This document shows positions 36,125 through 45,824 of a stretch of 64,000 nucleotides of DNA, in pieces. Both the position numbers and the translations under genes were made by a program. Position 1 is the first letter of the stretch. Every line of letters begins with the position of its first letter. The stretch covers positions 1,033,560 to 1,097,559 of the forward strand of contig CATOSM010000001.1 in NCBI GenBank assembly GCA_951812645.1, in the 5' to 3' direction. Under the pieces are notes generated by a model, which was not told the DNA's origin, searched no databases, and saw nothing but the letters and a program-made list of their open reading frames with translations. This DNA is from an uncultured Candidatus Nitrosopumilus sp. Its GTDB lineage: Archaea > Thermoproteota > Nitrososphaeria > Nitrososphaerales > Nitrosopumilaceae.

Positions 36125-37241
36125 AATTTTGAGTATCTTTTAATTCATCCCATAAACTTTTTTCAATTGGCAAATCAGTTCCAATTAGATTTTTTTCTTC
36201 ATTTGGATCATTTTCTAAATCATAGAGTTCTTTTGTTTGATTATGTTGATTGTAAATTAATTTCCATTTTGATGAACGAATGGACATTGTATTTGGCTCT
36301 TTAGGCGGCTCTTTTTTATCCAAAGGATTTCCAGTTTCAGAATACGCCGTTTGTTCTGGAATATTTTCTCCATTGATTAACGGAATTAATGAAATTCCAT
36401 CTAACTGTTCAAATGTTGGATCTAATTTAATTCCAAGGTATTCCAATATAGTAGGCATGAAATCAATAGTTCTGATTTGCTGTGAAATTTCTTTAGGAAC
36501 AAAGTCTTTTGCAAGAAAATATGTAAATGACCTTAATGTATAATCATAACAAAATACACCATATGCTCGTTCCCCAAATTTTTCGCCAACACTAACACCG
36601 TGATCAGATATTACAAGAATGATCGAATTTTCATCTAATTGTAATTCAGATATTTTATTAAGAATTGAATCCAAATAGGTTTCAGCCGCATTAAACAGTG
36701 AATCATATCTTTCCTCATTTTGTTTTCTAGATTTAAAAAATTCTTCACTAAAATTAGTATATTTTTTTAAAACTTGATTCATTATACCAGTATGAATATT
36801 ACTATAATGCAAATATAGAAAGAAATTTTGATTTAATTTACATTTTTCATTTGCATCATCTAGTAGATCTTTATGACGTTGAGTTAAATCATCATTTATT
36901 TCATCATGAACAGCATAATCATCAAATCCCTGTTTAGGTACAACAAGTTCATTGATAACATCAGCATGTGTGTAATAATTATTTTCTTTAAGATATTCAG
37001 TTATTGTTTTGAATCTATTTTTTTTAAATTTGAATGTAGACCAATAACTATTTGTTCCAGTTCTAGTTCCATATGAGCCGCTGAACACAGCATGCATTGC
37101 TGCAATTGTATGTGGCCCGTATGTTATAGATTGAGAGAAAAATACAGATTTTGATTTTAAAGCGTTAAAAACGGAGGAATTTAAAGCACGATCTAATCTA
37201 CCACCATCAATCATAATTATAATGAGATTTTTTTTATTCAT
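36117..37241 (-). CDS. alkaline-phosphatase-superfamily enzyme with Thr nucleophile ('sulfatase')
   Basis: 374 residues. Metal ligand D12 in IIMIDGGRLDR and a second metal site in LVISDHGVSVGEKFGER. The sulfatase C/SxPSR motif aligns with GPHTIAAMHAVFSG, where T45 holds the nucleophile position and the Pro and Arg are missing. Thr cannot become formylglycine, so hydrolysis of sulfate esters by the sulfatase mechanism is unlikely. Phosphonate or phosphate ester transfer is more likely. It overlaps the nucleotidyltransferase gene tail-to-tail by 8 bases and lies 30 bases downstream of mpnS, on the same strand. Confidence 0.8.
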   Translation of the reverse strand: MNKKNLIIIMIDGGRLDRALNSSVFNALKSKSVFFSQSITYGPHTIAAMHAVFSGSYGTRTGTNSYWSTFKFKKNRFKTITEYLKENNYYTHADVINELVVPKQGFDDYAVHDEINDDLTQRHKDLLDDANEKCKLNQNFFLYLHYSNIHTGIMNQVLKKYTNFSEEFFKSRKQNEERYDSLFNAAETYLDSILNKISELQLDENSIILVISDHGVSVGEKFGERAYGVFCYDYTLRSFTYFLAKDFVPKEISQQIRTIDFMPTILEYLGIKLDPTFEQLDGISLIPLINGENIPEQTAYSETGNPLDKKEPPKEPNTMSIRSSKWKLIYNQHNQTKELYDLENDPNEEKNLIGTDLPIEKSLWDELKDTQNST

Positions 37242-37271
37242 TTTTATCTTATAATTTTTGAAATATTTGTT

Positions 37272-38645
37272 TTAATGTTTGCCTGCAGAATCAAACCATT
37301 GCATAGTTTCTGCAATTGCTCGTTTAGTATTTTCTCTTCCAACAAAAGATAATTCACGCTGAGAATCGCCTACAATTTTTCCCCCAATTCGTAAAATTAG
37401 AATTTTGCCTTTTCCTCTTAAATTATGCCTAACAAAGGGTTTTACATATACTGAATCACCAGCGTTGATATTTTTAGAAAATTGTTTTCCATCAAATTCC
37501 CAATTCAATGTAAGCATAGTATCACCAACATTGTATAGATATTGATGAAGTCCAGCTTTTAGATCAAGATCATTATTTTGTGAATCTAAAACTTCAACCT
37601 CAAATGCTTTTGAATAGGGCAATGTTACAGTTGAAGCAAGATCAACAAAACGATATGCTTTTGTTAATTCTGGGAAATACCATTTGTTTCCATCTTCATG
37701 ATGTCTAATGATGACTCGATCTTCTATCTTATCATTTGGCATAAGATCTCTTGTGTTAACATTCAATGCATTAGCAATTTTTTCAAGGTCTTGATTTGAT
37801 GGAATTTGCTTACCCGTTTCAAAGCTATCTAAATCATATGTAGGTATATTTGTACGGCGAGAAAGTTCCTCTAGTGTAATATTAGCAATTTCCATATTAA
37901 ATTTAAGAAGAGAAGAGGAGGTTTTTTCATTATTTGAAAAATCTAGAGCAAATTCAGAACCCAGAGTTGTAGATAACGCAGAAAGCTCTTGTTGAATATC
38001 ACCAGTAAGTTTGTTTCCATAAGTTAAAGCAAGAATGAGTCCATTTTGTTTTGCTCCTTTTCTTGTTGCGAATGTATGAGGTACAAAGGGAGTGATATAC
38101 ATGGAATCACCAGTATTCATTATTGCAGTTCTTTTTTCTCCATCTAATGTTTTGTAATAGAAATTCACTTCTCCAATAAAATAAGTAAACTGATGCATAA
38201 AATGACCATTATTCCATTGTGCCGAAGGATTTTGAGGATCATTATTATCTACATAACACAATTCCATTATCCATTCAGGGCGAAATGGTGCAACCGAACT
38301 CATAGCAGTATCACGATATTCATAATATGGTTTTCCTGCTCTTTCCATAATTCGACCGCTTTTTTCTGATTCATTCATAGTCAAGATTTTAACTCCTGTA
38401 GGACAATCATCCTGAATTATATGAAAATCTCTTGCATTTACAGGCCATATTTTAACAGCTTTTTCTAAAATTTCTTGAGAGGCAGCTTTTTGACCAGAAA
38501 TAATTAAGTTGATTTCTTCTAGCGGGACACCTAATTCATTAGCAGCATCTTCAGGTCTTCGTTTGATGTCATTTAAAATCCCCAAAAAATTTTGACCAGA
38601 TTTAATTAATTCTAATTTATGATCAGCTAGTTCTTCTGTCAACAT
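37272..38645 (-). CDS. mpnS: methylphosphonate synthase
   Basis: 457 residues with a helical DNA-binding-like N-terminus and repeated cupin domains, as in MpnS and hydroxyethylphosphonate dioxygenase. Candidate iron ligands H148 and Q152 (NNGHFMHQF) and H190 (FVPHTFAT) form the 2-His-1-Gln triad known for MpnS; the numbers equal those I recall for the Nitrosopumilus enzyme. It splits 2-hydroxyethylphosphonate to methylphosphonate and C1 product with oxygen. A helix-turn-helix (LEELSRRTNIPTYDLDSFE) lies in the middle. Confidence 0.95.
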   Translation of the reverse strand: MLTEELADHKLELIKSGQNFLGILNDIKRRPEDAANELGVPLEEINLIISGQKAASQEILEKAVKIWPVNARDFHIIQDDCPTGVKILTMNESEKSGRIMERAGKPYYEYRDTAMSSVAPFRPEWIMELCYVDNNDPQNPSAQWNNGHFMHQFTYFIGEVNFYYKTLDGEKRTAIMNTGDSMYITPFVPHTFATRKGAKQNGLILALTYGNKLTGDIQQELSALSTTLGSEFALDFSNNEKTSSSLLKFNMEIANITLEELSRRTNIPTYDLDSFETGKQIPSNQDLEKIANALNVNTRDLMPNDKIEDRVIIRHHEDGNKWYFPELTKAYRFVDLASTVTLPYSKAFEVEVLDSQNNDLDLKAGLHQYLYNVGDTMLTLNWEFDGKQFSKNINAGDSVYVKPFVRHNLRGKGKILILRIGGKIVGDSQRELSFVGRENTKRAIAETMQWFDSAGKH

Positions 38646-38681
38646 AATATACCAACCAATCTAGTCATTATTGTATATTAC

Positions 38682-38690
38682 GATTTAAAG
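38682..38690 (-). promoter_or_regulatory. TATA box of the mpnS transcript
   Basis: CTTTAAATC on the minus strand is about 40 bases before the ATG at 38645, leaving a leader of roughly 15 bases. The downstream 'sulfatase' gene would share this transcript. Confidence 0.35.
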
Positions 38691-38766
38691 TATTAAAATA
38701 ATATTCAATAACAAAAAATATGCTATATTGAAAGGCTAAATTTGATTAAATTATAGAATTAGAAAT

Positions 38767-40521
38767 TTATTTTTTCAGAGGATCATCTTCTATCCAAATT
38801 CGACTTACATCTAATGGTACTCCAGAATTAATTTTTGTCAAATAAGGATTATTATCCAAAAATTTGATAATAGTTTTTAAAGAAATCAGTTTTTGTTTTT
38901 TTCCAAGAGCATCATGAATTGCTCTGGCAACATAAAGATCTTCAGGAGTATCTACAGTTAATCGTATTTCAGGTCTTTGAAATTCTTTAGGAGTAGAAAT
39001 ATGGAATATTTTGAATTTTTTTGTATTCTCACGGATATATAATGAACATAATTCACTTCGATGTTTTTTTGAACCTTCTTTATGGGATTTTTCAAAAGCA
39101 CTTAGTTTAACAACTTCGTATCCAGCTCCTAATGGAACATTAAAACACGTTGAAAAATCATAATTACCAGAAATATGTTTTTGTAAAATTTCGTCAATAC
39201 CTTCCCAGTAAATGTAAGGATTTTCAGGAGTAATTCGAAATATGATATCAGCGTTTACATATTTTGCACCATTGATTAAACGCTGTAAGACATCTGTGTC
39301 ATCACCAATTACAAATTTTAGCCCATGTTTTCTAGCATAATCTATAAAAACCTCATTCCCAGGTCTCGAACTGATGGCGATAACTATATCTGTAATCATT
39401 TTTGAAGTTTTAAGTTGATTAATCATATGATCGATAACAGGTCTATTATCTACAAGCTGCATTTGTTTTGCAAATAATCTAGTAGAGTGTACCCTACATG
39501 CAATAACCGCAGCAATTTTATGCGATTTTTTATCTATCATATTAGCAGTAAGAACATTTCCTTTAGAGATATCTTTTGAAGAAATCTTCCCACGAAAATC
39601 ATATAACGATACAGAATTTTTTGATTTTGTACGTTTGAAATTGAAAAGGTGATCATCTAATTTCGTACCTTTTTTAAAAGATTTTTTTGCAATAGGGTTT
39701 TTTTTATGCGCTAATCTATACACTAGTTCATTTTTTGAAAGTTCAAATTTTTCTTTTCCAAAAGTTTTTTCAATTTTTCTTATATGTAATATCATTTTTT
39801 TAAATTCATCAGGATTTAATGAGGAAAAATAGTCTAGACCTTTTTCAGCTCGATCTAATGTAATATGTTTTTCAATAATTGTAGCACCAATTCCAATTCC
39901 AATCATAGGAATTACTGAAGATAATTCAGATTCTCCAGATACATGATCCATAATACCAACTTTCAAAAGATATTTTTCTTTTAATTTTTTAATTTTATTC
40001 AAATTTAAATCAGATAGTTTAGTTGGATAACCTTGAAATCCATGCATAAGGATAATTTCTTTGGGAGTGGATTGTAGAATTTTAATTGCTTCATCTATTT
40101 CATTTAAAAAACACCCTCCAGTTGAAAGCAGGATTGGGTTTTTTTCTTTTGAAAGAAAACGAAGAAGTGAAGGATTCATTAAATCAGAGGAATGAATTTT
40201 AAATCCATCTACTCCAAGATCTAAACAAGATTTTATGCTATTAATTCCAAAAACATCTGCAAAAACTTTCAAACCACATTTTTTTGCATATTTTATTAAA
40301 ATAATCCATTCTTTTTTAGTCATTTCTAATTTTTTGTAAAGAGAATAAAATTCATGGGAAGGTTCTGCTAATTCATTTGCGGTAAATTTTTGATATTTGA
40401 TTGCATCAGCTCCTGCATTTGCAGCAGCTAAAGTAATTTTTTTAGCTTTTTTCAGTTCTCCTTCATGAGCATTAGCCATTTCAGCAATTACAAATGCAGA
40501 ACTATTAGAAAATAATGACAT
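38767..40521 (-). CDS. NeuB-type synthase fused to a cytidylyltransferase
   Basis: 584 residues. Residues 5-260 are a NeuB TIM barrel (FVIAEMANAHEGELKKA, DAIKYQKF, GIMDHVSGESE, TIIEKHITLDRAEKGLDY). Residues 275-335 are the SAF/antifreeze-like lid. From 340 a SpsF-like nucleotidyltransferase follows (AAVIACRVHSTRLFAKQM, NADIIFRITPENP, LTVDTPEDLYVARAI). One chain could thus condense PEP with a sugar and activate the product with CTP. It lies directly upstream of mpnS on the same strand (121-base gap). Confidence 0.88.
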   Translation of the reverse strand: MSLFSNSSAFVIAEMANAHEGELKKAKKITLAAANAGADAIKYQKFTANELAEPSHEFYSLYKKLEMTKKEWIILIKYAKKCGLKVFADVFGINSIKSCLDLGVDGFKIHSSDLMNPSLLRFLSKEKNPILLSTGGCFLNEIDEAIKILQSTPKEIILMHGFQGYPTKLSDLNLNKIKKLKEKYLLKVGIMDHVSGESELSSVIPMIGIGIGATIIEKHITLDRAEKGLDYFSSLNPDEFKKMILHIRKIEKTFGKEKFELSKNELVYRLAHKKNPIAKKSFKKGTKLDDHLFNFKRTKSKNSVSLYDFRGKISSKDISKGNVLTANMIDKKSHKIAAVIACRVHSTRLFAKQMQLVDNRPVIDHMINQLKTSKMITDIVIAISSRPGNEVFIDYARKHGLKFVIGDDTDVLQRLINGAKYVNADIIFRITPENPYIYWEGIDEILQKHISGNYDFSTCFNVPLGAGYEVVKLSAFEKSHKEGSKKHRSELCSLYIRENTKKFKIFHISTPKEFQRPEIRLTVDTPEDLYVARAIHDALGKKQKLISLKTIIKFLDNNPYLTKINSGVPLDVSRIWIEDDPLKK

Positions 40522-40694
40522 GTTTTAGACATACAAATACAATATTAATCAGTTTTTACTTTTAATCATAAATTTCTATTCAAGTGATCTGCATAGTTAT
40601 AAAATCTAAAAAACTTTGGTAATTCTTCAAATAAACGTAAATTTTAAAAATCTTTTTAAACACTTTTAATTACAATTACTAAATTTTCCATGTA

Positions 40695-41819
40695 TTGAGA
40701 GTTTGTAAAAAGTGTATACAACCAGATACTAGACCAAAAGTTTACTTTAATGAATATGGTATATGCGGTGCATGTCTCTGGGAAGAAGAAAAAAAGAAAA
40801 TTGATTGGGGATCAAGAGAAAAAGAATTACATGATATTGCAAAATGGGCTAAAAAAAATACTAAATCAAATTATGATTGCATTATTGGAGTTAGTGGAGG
40901 TAAAGATAGTACATTTCAAGCAATTACAGCACGTAACAAGTTAGGTTTGCGTTGTCTTTTAGTTAATGCAGAACCAGATGGAATTACAGAATTAGGAAAG
41001 CAAAATATTGAAAATCTAAAAAATCTAGGTTTTGATGTTATTTCATTACGTCCCAACCCAAAAATAATGAAGAAGATGATGAGAAGGGATTTTTACAAAT
41101 ATCTAAATCCACAAAAAATTACCGAATACGCACTTTATTCATCTGCATATATTATTGCAGACCAATTTGATATTCCATTAATAATACAAGGAGAAAATGG
41201 AGCATTAACTTTAGGGGTTACTTTAACAGGATTAGGAACAGATGGTAATGCATTAAGAGTAAATCAATCAAATACATTGGGAACAGGCTGGAAAGAATAT
41301 CTTGAGGATGATGAAATTGAAGAAAGAGATCTTTTCATGTATCACTATGATAGAAAAAGTTTAGAGAAAAAAGAATACAAAGCAATTTGGATACAGTATT
41401 ATCTTAAAGAGTGGTCTTTTTTCCATAATGCAGAATTTGCGTTAAAATATGGATTTAAAGGACATTCAAAAGACTTTGATTTAACTGCAATTGGAACTTT
41501 TGTTCCGTATGCACAAATTGACAGTGATTTAACACAAGTAAGTCAAATGTTAAAAAATATAAAATTTGGATTTGGTCATGCAAATGATCATGCATGTTAT
41601 GCAATTAGAGATGGAAGGATGTCAAGAGGGGAAGCACTGAAAATAGTAAAAAAATATGACGGAAAATGTGCCGATATGTATATAAAAAAATTATGTAACC
41701 ATTTAGAAATACCCATAGAGGAATTTTGGAATGTAGCAGAAAAATTCAGAGGTAACATGTGGGGGAAAAATAGTGATGGTGAATGGCAAAATACATACTG
41801 GGATTATGTAAATAATTAA
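40695..41819 (+). CDS. N-acetyl sugar amidotransferase (WbuX/PseA/WbpG type), copy 1
   Basis: 374 residues from TTG. A zinc knuckle (Cys 4, 7, 24, 27) precedes an ATP-pyrophosphatase loop SGGKDS at 67-72 (IIGVSGGKDSTF). Family members convert a sugar acetamido group to acetamidino on nonulosonic or uronic sugars, normally using ammonia from a HisH/HisF-like pair. No such partner is in the window. A TATA-like TCTTTTTAAAC lies at about 40651. Confidence 0.88.
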   Translation: MRVCKKCIQPDTRPKVYFNEYGICGACLWEEEKKKIDWGSREKELHDIAKWAKKNTKSNYDCIIGVSGGKDSTFQAITARNKLGLRCLLVNAEPDGITELGKQNIENLKNLGFDVISLRPNPKIMKKMMRRDFYKYLNPQKITEYALYSSAYIIADQFDIPLIIQGENGALTLGVTLTGLGTDGNALRVNQSNTLGTGWKEYLEDDEIEERDLFMYHYDRKSLEKKEYKAIWIQYYLKEWSFFHNAEFALKYGFKGHSKDFDLTAIGTFVPYAQIDSDLTQVSQMLKNIKFGFGHANDHACYAIRDGRMSRGEALKIVKKYDGKCADMYIKKLCNHLEIPIEEFWNVAEKFRGNMWGKNSDGEWQNTYWDYVNN

Positions 41820-41833
41820 AAATAAAATATTTT

Positions 41834-43249
41834 TTAAATATATCCTAATTTTTTTAATTCAGTTTCAATTTTTTCTTTAGTTTCTTCATCCATATCTTCA
41901 AAATTATCATCCAAAGTAGAATCAGTTTCTAACGTAGTTAGAATATTTTCCATTTTTTCTACTATATCATGATGTTTCTTGGCAATATTTTTTTCTTCAA
42001 AAGGATCAACTTTCAAATTGAATAAACAGACATCTTTTTTTGGATCATTTCTATTACGAAAATACTTGTATTCGGAGGTTCTAATACCAAGTTGATCTTT
42101 ACTTACTGGCGCAAACCATTTAGGGGTAGATTCAATTCTTACAGGTAATTCATCCATATTTTCTCCATCAAAATAGGGCTTCAAACTTCTTCCATGGATC
42201 TTATCTTTTCTTGGTGGTAAACCTATTAAATCACAAACAGTTGGGAAAACATCAATTAAGCGTGTTTGTTTCCCTATGACTATTTCTTTTGGCACATTAT
42301 AACCTGAAAATACCAATGGGACTCGAATTAAATTATCATAAATCTCTTCAACATCAGCTAATGCATGTCGTAAAATTCGTTTTTCATGCATACTAATTTT
42401 TTGTCGATTTATTTGAGCAAAGCGAATTTTTGTAAGTATACTTTGAGGTAAACGAAGACATTTTCCAATTGTGTTTCTAATGAATTTTAATTTGGGTGAT
42501 ATGTCAGGTCTAAACCAAAATGTATTTGAAACAAGTTTTTGTGCTTTAACATCAAAATCAAGTGGTTTTTTATCATAATCTACAAATTTCATTGATGGGG
42601 TATAAGATGCTTCATCAGAACCATGATCACCTGTGAGAACAACCATAGTTTTGTCCAAATCAATTTCTTGTAATATTTTTCCTAACCAGACATCAACAGA
42701 TGAAAGCATTTGATCATATCTATTAAATCCAAATTTAGAGTTCTTAAATGGTTCAGGAAGTTCTCCTAATTCATGAAGATCCATTGCATGTACATACATT
42801 ATCCACGGTTCATTCATTTTTTTTTTTGATTGTATTTCATCAATAATTTTTTCACCGAATCCTGATGACAAAATTAATTCTTTGTAACTTGGAACAAATT
42901 TATCTTCAAAATGTTTTCCCAATCCCCAAAATTCAAGGGCATTAGGAATTGCAGCATACGTATAATATCCAAAATCTTTTAAAAGTTGGACGTGAGTAGT
43001 TGTGTTAGAAAAGAATTTCATATTTTTTCGATCACTTCTTAAAGCTTGAAAAGGATAAAGTCCAGTAAGAATACTTGATGTGGATAGCAAAGTTGAAAAA
43101 GCAGAGCTTATGTTTTGTTGGAAATAAATTCCATTTTTGATTAATGAATCTATATTGGGAGTAATTGCAGTTTTATTTTCTCCAACACATTTGTCTGATC
43201 TAAATGAATCAAGAACTAAAAATAAAATATTTGGTTTTGTTATTGGCAT
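41834..43249 (-). CDS. second alkaline-phosphatase-superfamily enzyme with Thr nucleophile
   Basis: 471 residues. D14 in LVLDSFRSDK, metal residues in VLTGDHGSDEA, and a sulfatase-like ending (YKYFRNRNDPKKDVCLFNL, VDPFEEKNIAKKH). The nucleophile segment is AFSTLLSTSSILTGLYP; counting back from the TG anchor puts T53 where sulfatases have Cys/Ser, and the Pro and Arg are absent. It differs from the copy at 36117 by an insertion of about 90 residues around 225-315. Role inferred as glycan phospho(no)transfer or hydrolysis. Confidence 0.78.
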   Translation of the reverse strand: MPITKPNILFLVLDSFRSDKCVGENKTAITPNIDSLIKNGIYFQQNISSAFSTLLSTSSILTGLYPFQALRSDRKNMKFFSNTTTHVQLLKDFGYYTYAAIPNALEFWGLGKHFEDKFVPSYKELILSSGFGEKIIDEIQSKKKMNEPWIMYVHAMDLHELGELPEPFKNSKFGFNRYDQMLSSVDVWLGKILQEIDLDKTMVVLTGDHGSDEASYTPSMKFVDYDKKPLDFDVKAQKLVSNTFWFRPDISPKLKFIRNTIGKCLRLPQSILTKIRFAQINRQKISMHEKRILRHALADVEEIYDNLIRVPLVFSGYNVPKEIVIGKQTRLIDVFPTVCDLIGLPPRKDKIHGRSLKPYFDGENMDELPVRIESTPKWFAPVSKDQLGIRTSEYKYFRNRNDPKKDVCLFNLKVDPFEEKNIAKKHHDIVEKMENILTTLETDSTLDDNFEDMDEETKEKIETELKKLGYI

Positions 43250-43319
43250 TTAACAAAAATAGCTGTAAACATGTTATAAAGGCAAGGTTTTTTACTCAAT
43301 TAATAAAAACTTCAGCATC

Positions 43320-44306
43320 TTGTTTGATGGTAAAAAAATACTCATTACTGGTGGAACTGGATCATTAGGAACCGCATTAGTAAATAAAATTCTAAAAACA
43401 GATGTAGATACAATTCGAATTTTTAGCAGAGATGAATGGAAGCAAGTTCAGATGAGAGCCAGATTACCAGATAAACGATTAAGATTTTTTATCGGAGATG
43501 TTAGAGATAAAGAAAGATTATTTAGATCTTTAGAAGATGTAGACATAGTAATTCATGCTGCAGCATTAAAACACGTGCCTGTAGTAGAATACAACCCATT
43601 TGAAGCGGTAAAAACTAACGTATACGGAACACAAAATTTGATTGACGGTTGTTTAGAAAATAATGTGAAAATAGCTCTTGCTGTTGGAACTGATAAAGCT
43701 GTTTCTCCGTTAAACACATATGGTGCTACTAAACTATTAATGGAAAGATTATTTGTATCAGCAAATCACTATAGAGGATTTCATGATACCAAATTTAGTT
43801 GTGTTAGATATGGTAATGTATTAGGAAGCAGAGGATCATTAGTTCCAACACTAGTAGAACAAGTTAGATCTGGTAAGAAAATTACAATAACAGATCCTGA
43901 AATGACAAGATTTAACATTACAATGGATGAAGCCTTAGAATTGATTTTTAGAGCAATTTCAAAAGGAGTAGGAGGTGAAATTTTTATTCCAAAAATAAAA
44001 GCATACAAAGTTGGAGATATGAAAGATGTTATACTTGAGTTATTAAATAGTAAAACTGAAACTGAAATAATTTCAATCAGACCTGGAGAAAAAATTCACG
44101 AGTCTTTGATTATCAAAGATGAATTAAAAAATGCATATGAAAATGATGATGATTATGTTATTTTTGATAAACAAACTCAAGATCATGAATTATTACCAGA
44201 ATTTCAACAATCTAATTTGTCTGGACAATACTCATCAGATAAAGTAGATTTACTGTCAAAAGATGAATTAAAAAAGATTTTAGTCGCAGAAAAATTAATT
44301 GTTTGA
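43320..44306 (+). CDS. UDP-sugar 4,6-dehydratase (PseB/CapD-like)
   Basis: 328 residues from TTG. TGGTGSLG at 10-17 binds NADP, FSRDEWKQ discriminates the cofactor, AALKHVPVVEYNP is a family hallmark, and the active site reads GTDKAVSPLNTYGATK, with Asp-Lys replacing the usual Tyr-based pair as in PseB/FlaA1 proteins. It should convert UDP-GlcNAc to a 4-keto-6-deoxy sugar, the first step towards pseudaminic-type acids. The last 60 residues are a less conserved extension. It converges on the next gene with a 12-base overlap. Confidence 0.88.
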   Translation: MFDGKKILITGGTGSLGTALVNKILKTDVDTIRIFSRDEWKQVQMRARLPDKRLRFFIGDVRDKERLFRSLEDVDIVIHAAALKHVPVVEYNPFEAVKTNVYGTQNLIDGCLENNVKIALAVGTDKAVSPLNTYGATKLLMERLFVSANHYRGFHDTKFSCVRYGNVLGSRGSLVPTLVEQVRSGKKITITDPEMTRFNITMDEALELIFRAISKGVGGEIFIPKIKAYKVGDMKDVILELLNSKTETEIISIRPGEKIHESLIIKDELKNAYENDDDYVIFDKQTQDHELLPEFQQSNLSGQYSSDKVDLLSKDELKKILVAEKLIV

Positions 44307-45800
44307 TATATTTTTAGTGCTTTCTATTTTCTTAATAAATTCAGAAGAGAGTAATTCAAATTTTTCTTTTTGTAATTCTAAAAAGCCAGACATCTTATCT
44401 AGAGATATTTCAGTATCTACCAATGATCCGCCAAAATAAAAATAATCTGCAAAAAGTTGAACAAAGCCATCAAAATCAAAATCAAATGAAACATCATCAA
44501 TAAAATTAACATATTCGTTTAGATCAGAGTTTTGTACTGTCGTTTCTAACGCTTTTCTGATAGTAGATGGTAACTCATCAAGAGATGCAGGTTTGAATAC
44601 TGAAGGCAAGGACGAAAAAGCAGTATCAACAAACAATATTGATGGTTTTTGATAAATAGCCGCATCAAAACTACTAGTACCAGATATTGTGATTACTAAA
44701 GAAGATTTTTTTAAAAGATCATTAGGATTAACGGAAGGATGTAAAAATACAACATTGGGTAATGCCATAATTTTTTTGTAATCAGAAATTGATCTCCAAC
44801 TACGAGCAAACATCATTGGGTGTTCTTTTAAGAAGAGTTTGTATCCAATAGGTAAAGATTGTGCTATATTTGTAATTACTTCAAGTTGATTTGTATAAAA
44901 TGGTGCTAGCAATAACAATGATCTTTCTTGTTCAATATGCATTGGATAATAAATAAATTTTACATTTTTTTCAATTTCTTTAGGTAAATTCCTATCAATG
45001 TACATTTTTCGATATTTTGTTTTTAAATTATAGATAATAGATTTGAATAGAACTTTTAATTTTGTTCTTCCATAATATGTATAATGAGTTTTTGAATTAC
45101 TGTTGTTAGAAACAATTAAGAATTGATAAACCGCCTTTAAAAAAGATGTTTTCGATTTTTGAAAATTTTCTTCAAATTCTTGACCTTGTTTATGAAGACT
45201 GAAATTTGTATGATAATCAATTAATTCTTCAAAAGTTCTAGAAGTAGAATTAGATGTTTTTCCTTTGTAATCCAGCATCTCATCATCATCTGCAATTAGA
45301 CATTTGTAGCCTATCCTAACAGGTTTTAAAATTAAAACATTGATGTTACGTGCCTTACAAATTTTATAAAAAAGATAGTTATGGTGAAATGGAGGTTGAC
45401 TCATGATTATGTATGTTGGCCTAACTTCATCAAGAATTTTTTCATAAAGCTTACATTCTTGTTCTAAAATACACATTACTTCATTTTCGGCAAATCTAAA
45501 ATAATCATTAAATCTATAAAATATTCTTTCATTATAAGCAAGTAACCATAAATTAATAGAATATTTTTTTTCAAATGATTTTAAATATTCGATATCAGGT
45601 TTTGTTTTAATATTAAAATAATCATGATAGAACCAAATTTTTTTAAACTGAACAATTTTTTGTTTTTGAAAAAAAGTTTTTGTTCGATCGGCAACATCCA
45701 CAATTCCAAATAAATCACAATCATATTTTTCTTCTAAAAATTTTGCAGTGCCAAAATCAACTAAGGTTTGATCTATCCAAAAAAGTATTTTGTCCTTCAT
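44295..45800 (-). CDS. capsule-type glycosyltransferase-like protein
   Basis: 501 residues. The C-terminal half shows the GT-B features of capsule export/synthesis transferases: YYPMHIEQERSLLLLAPFY, YKLFLKEHPMM, VVFLHPSVNPNDLL and VITISGTSSFDAAIY. The N-terminal half is unfamiliar. It probably adds an acidic sugar made by the synthase gene directly upstream (45825), with which it shares a strand and a 24-base gap. Confidence 0.7.
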   Translation of the reverse strand: MKDKILFWIDQTLVDFGTAKFLEEKYDCDLFGIVDVADRTKTFFQKQKIVQFKKIWFYHDYFNIKTKPDIEYLKSFEKKYSINLWLLAYNERIFYRFNDYFRFAENEVMCILEQECKLYEKILDEVRPTYIIMSQPPFHHNYLFYKICKARNINVLILKPVRIGYKCLIADDDEMLDYKGKTSNSTSRTFEELIDYHTNFSLHKQGQEFEENFQKSKTSFLKAVYQFLIVSNNSNSKTHYTYYGRTKLKVLFKSIIYNLKTKYRKMYIDRNLPKEIEKNVKFIYYPMHIEQERSLLLLAPFYTNQLEVITNIAQSLPIGYKLFLKEHPMMFARSWRSISDYKKIMALPNVVFLHPSVNPNDLLKKSSLVITISGTSSFDAAIYQKPSILFVDTAFSSLPSVFKPASLDELPSTIRKALETTVQNSDLNEYVNFIDDVSFDFDFDGFVQLFADYFYFGGSLVDTEISLDKMSGFLELQKEKFELLSSEFIKKIESTKNISNN

Positions 45801-45824
45801 AATAATAGATTCCCATACATAGAT

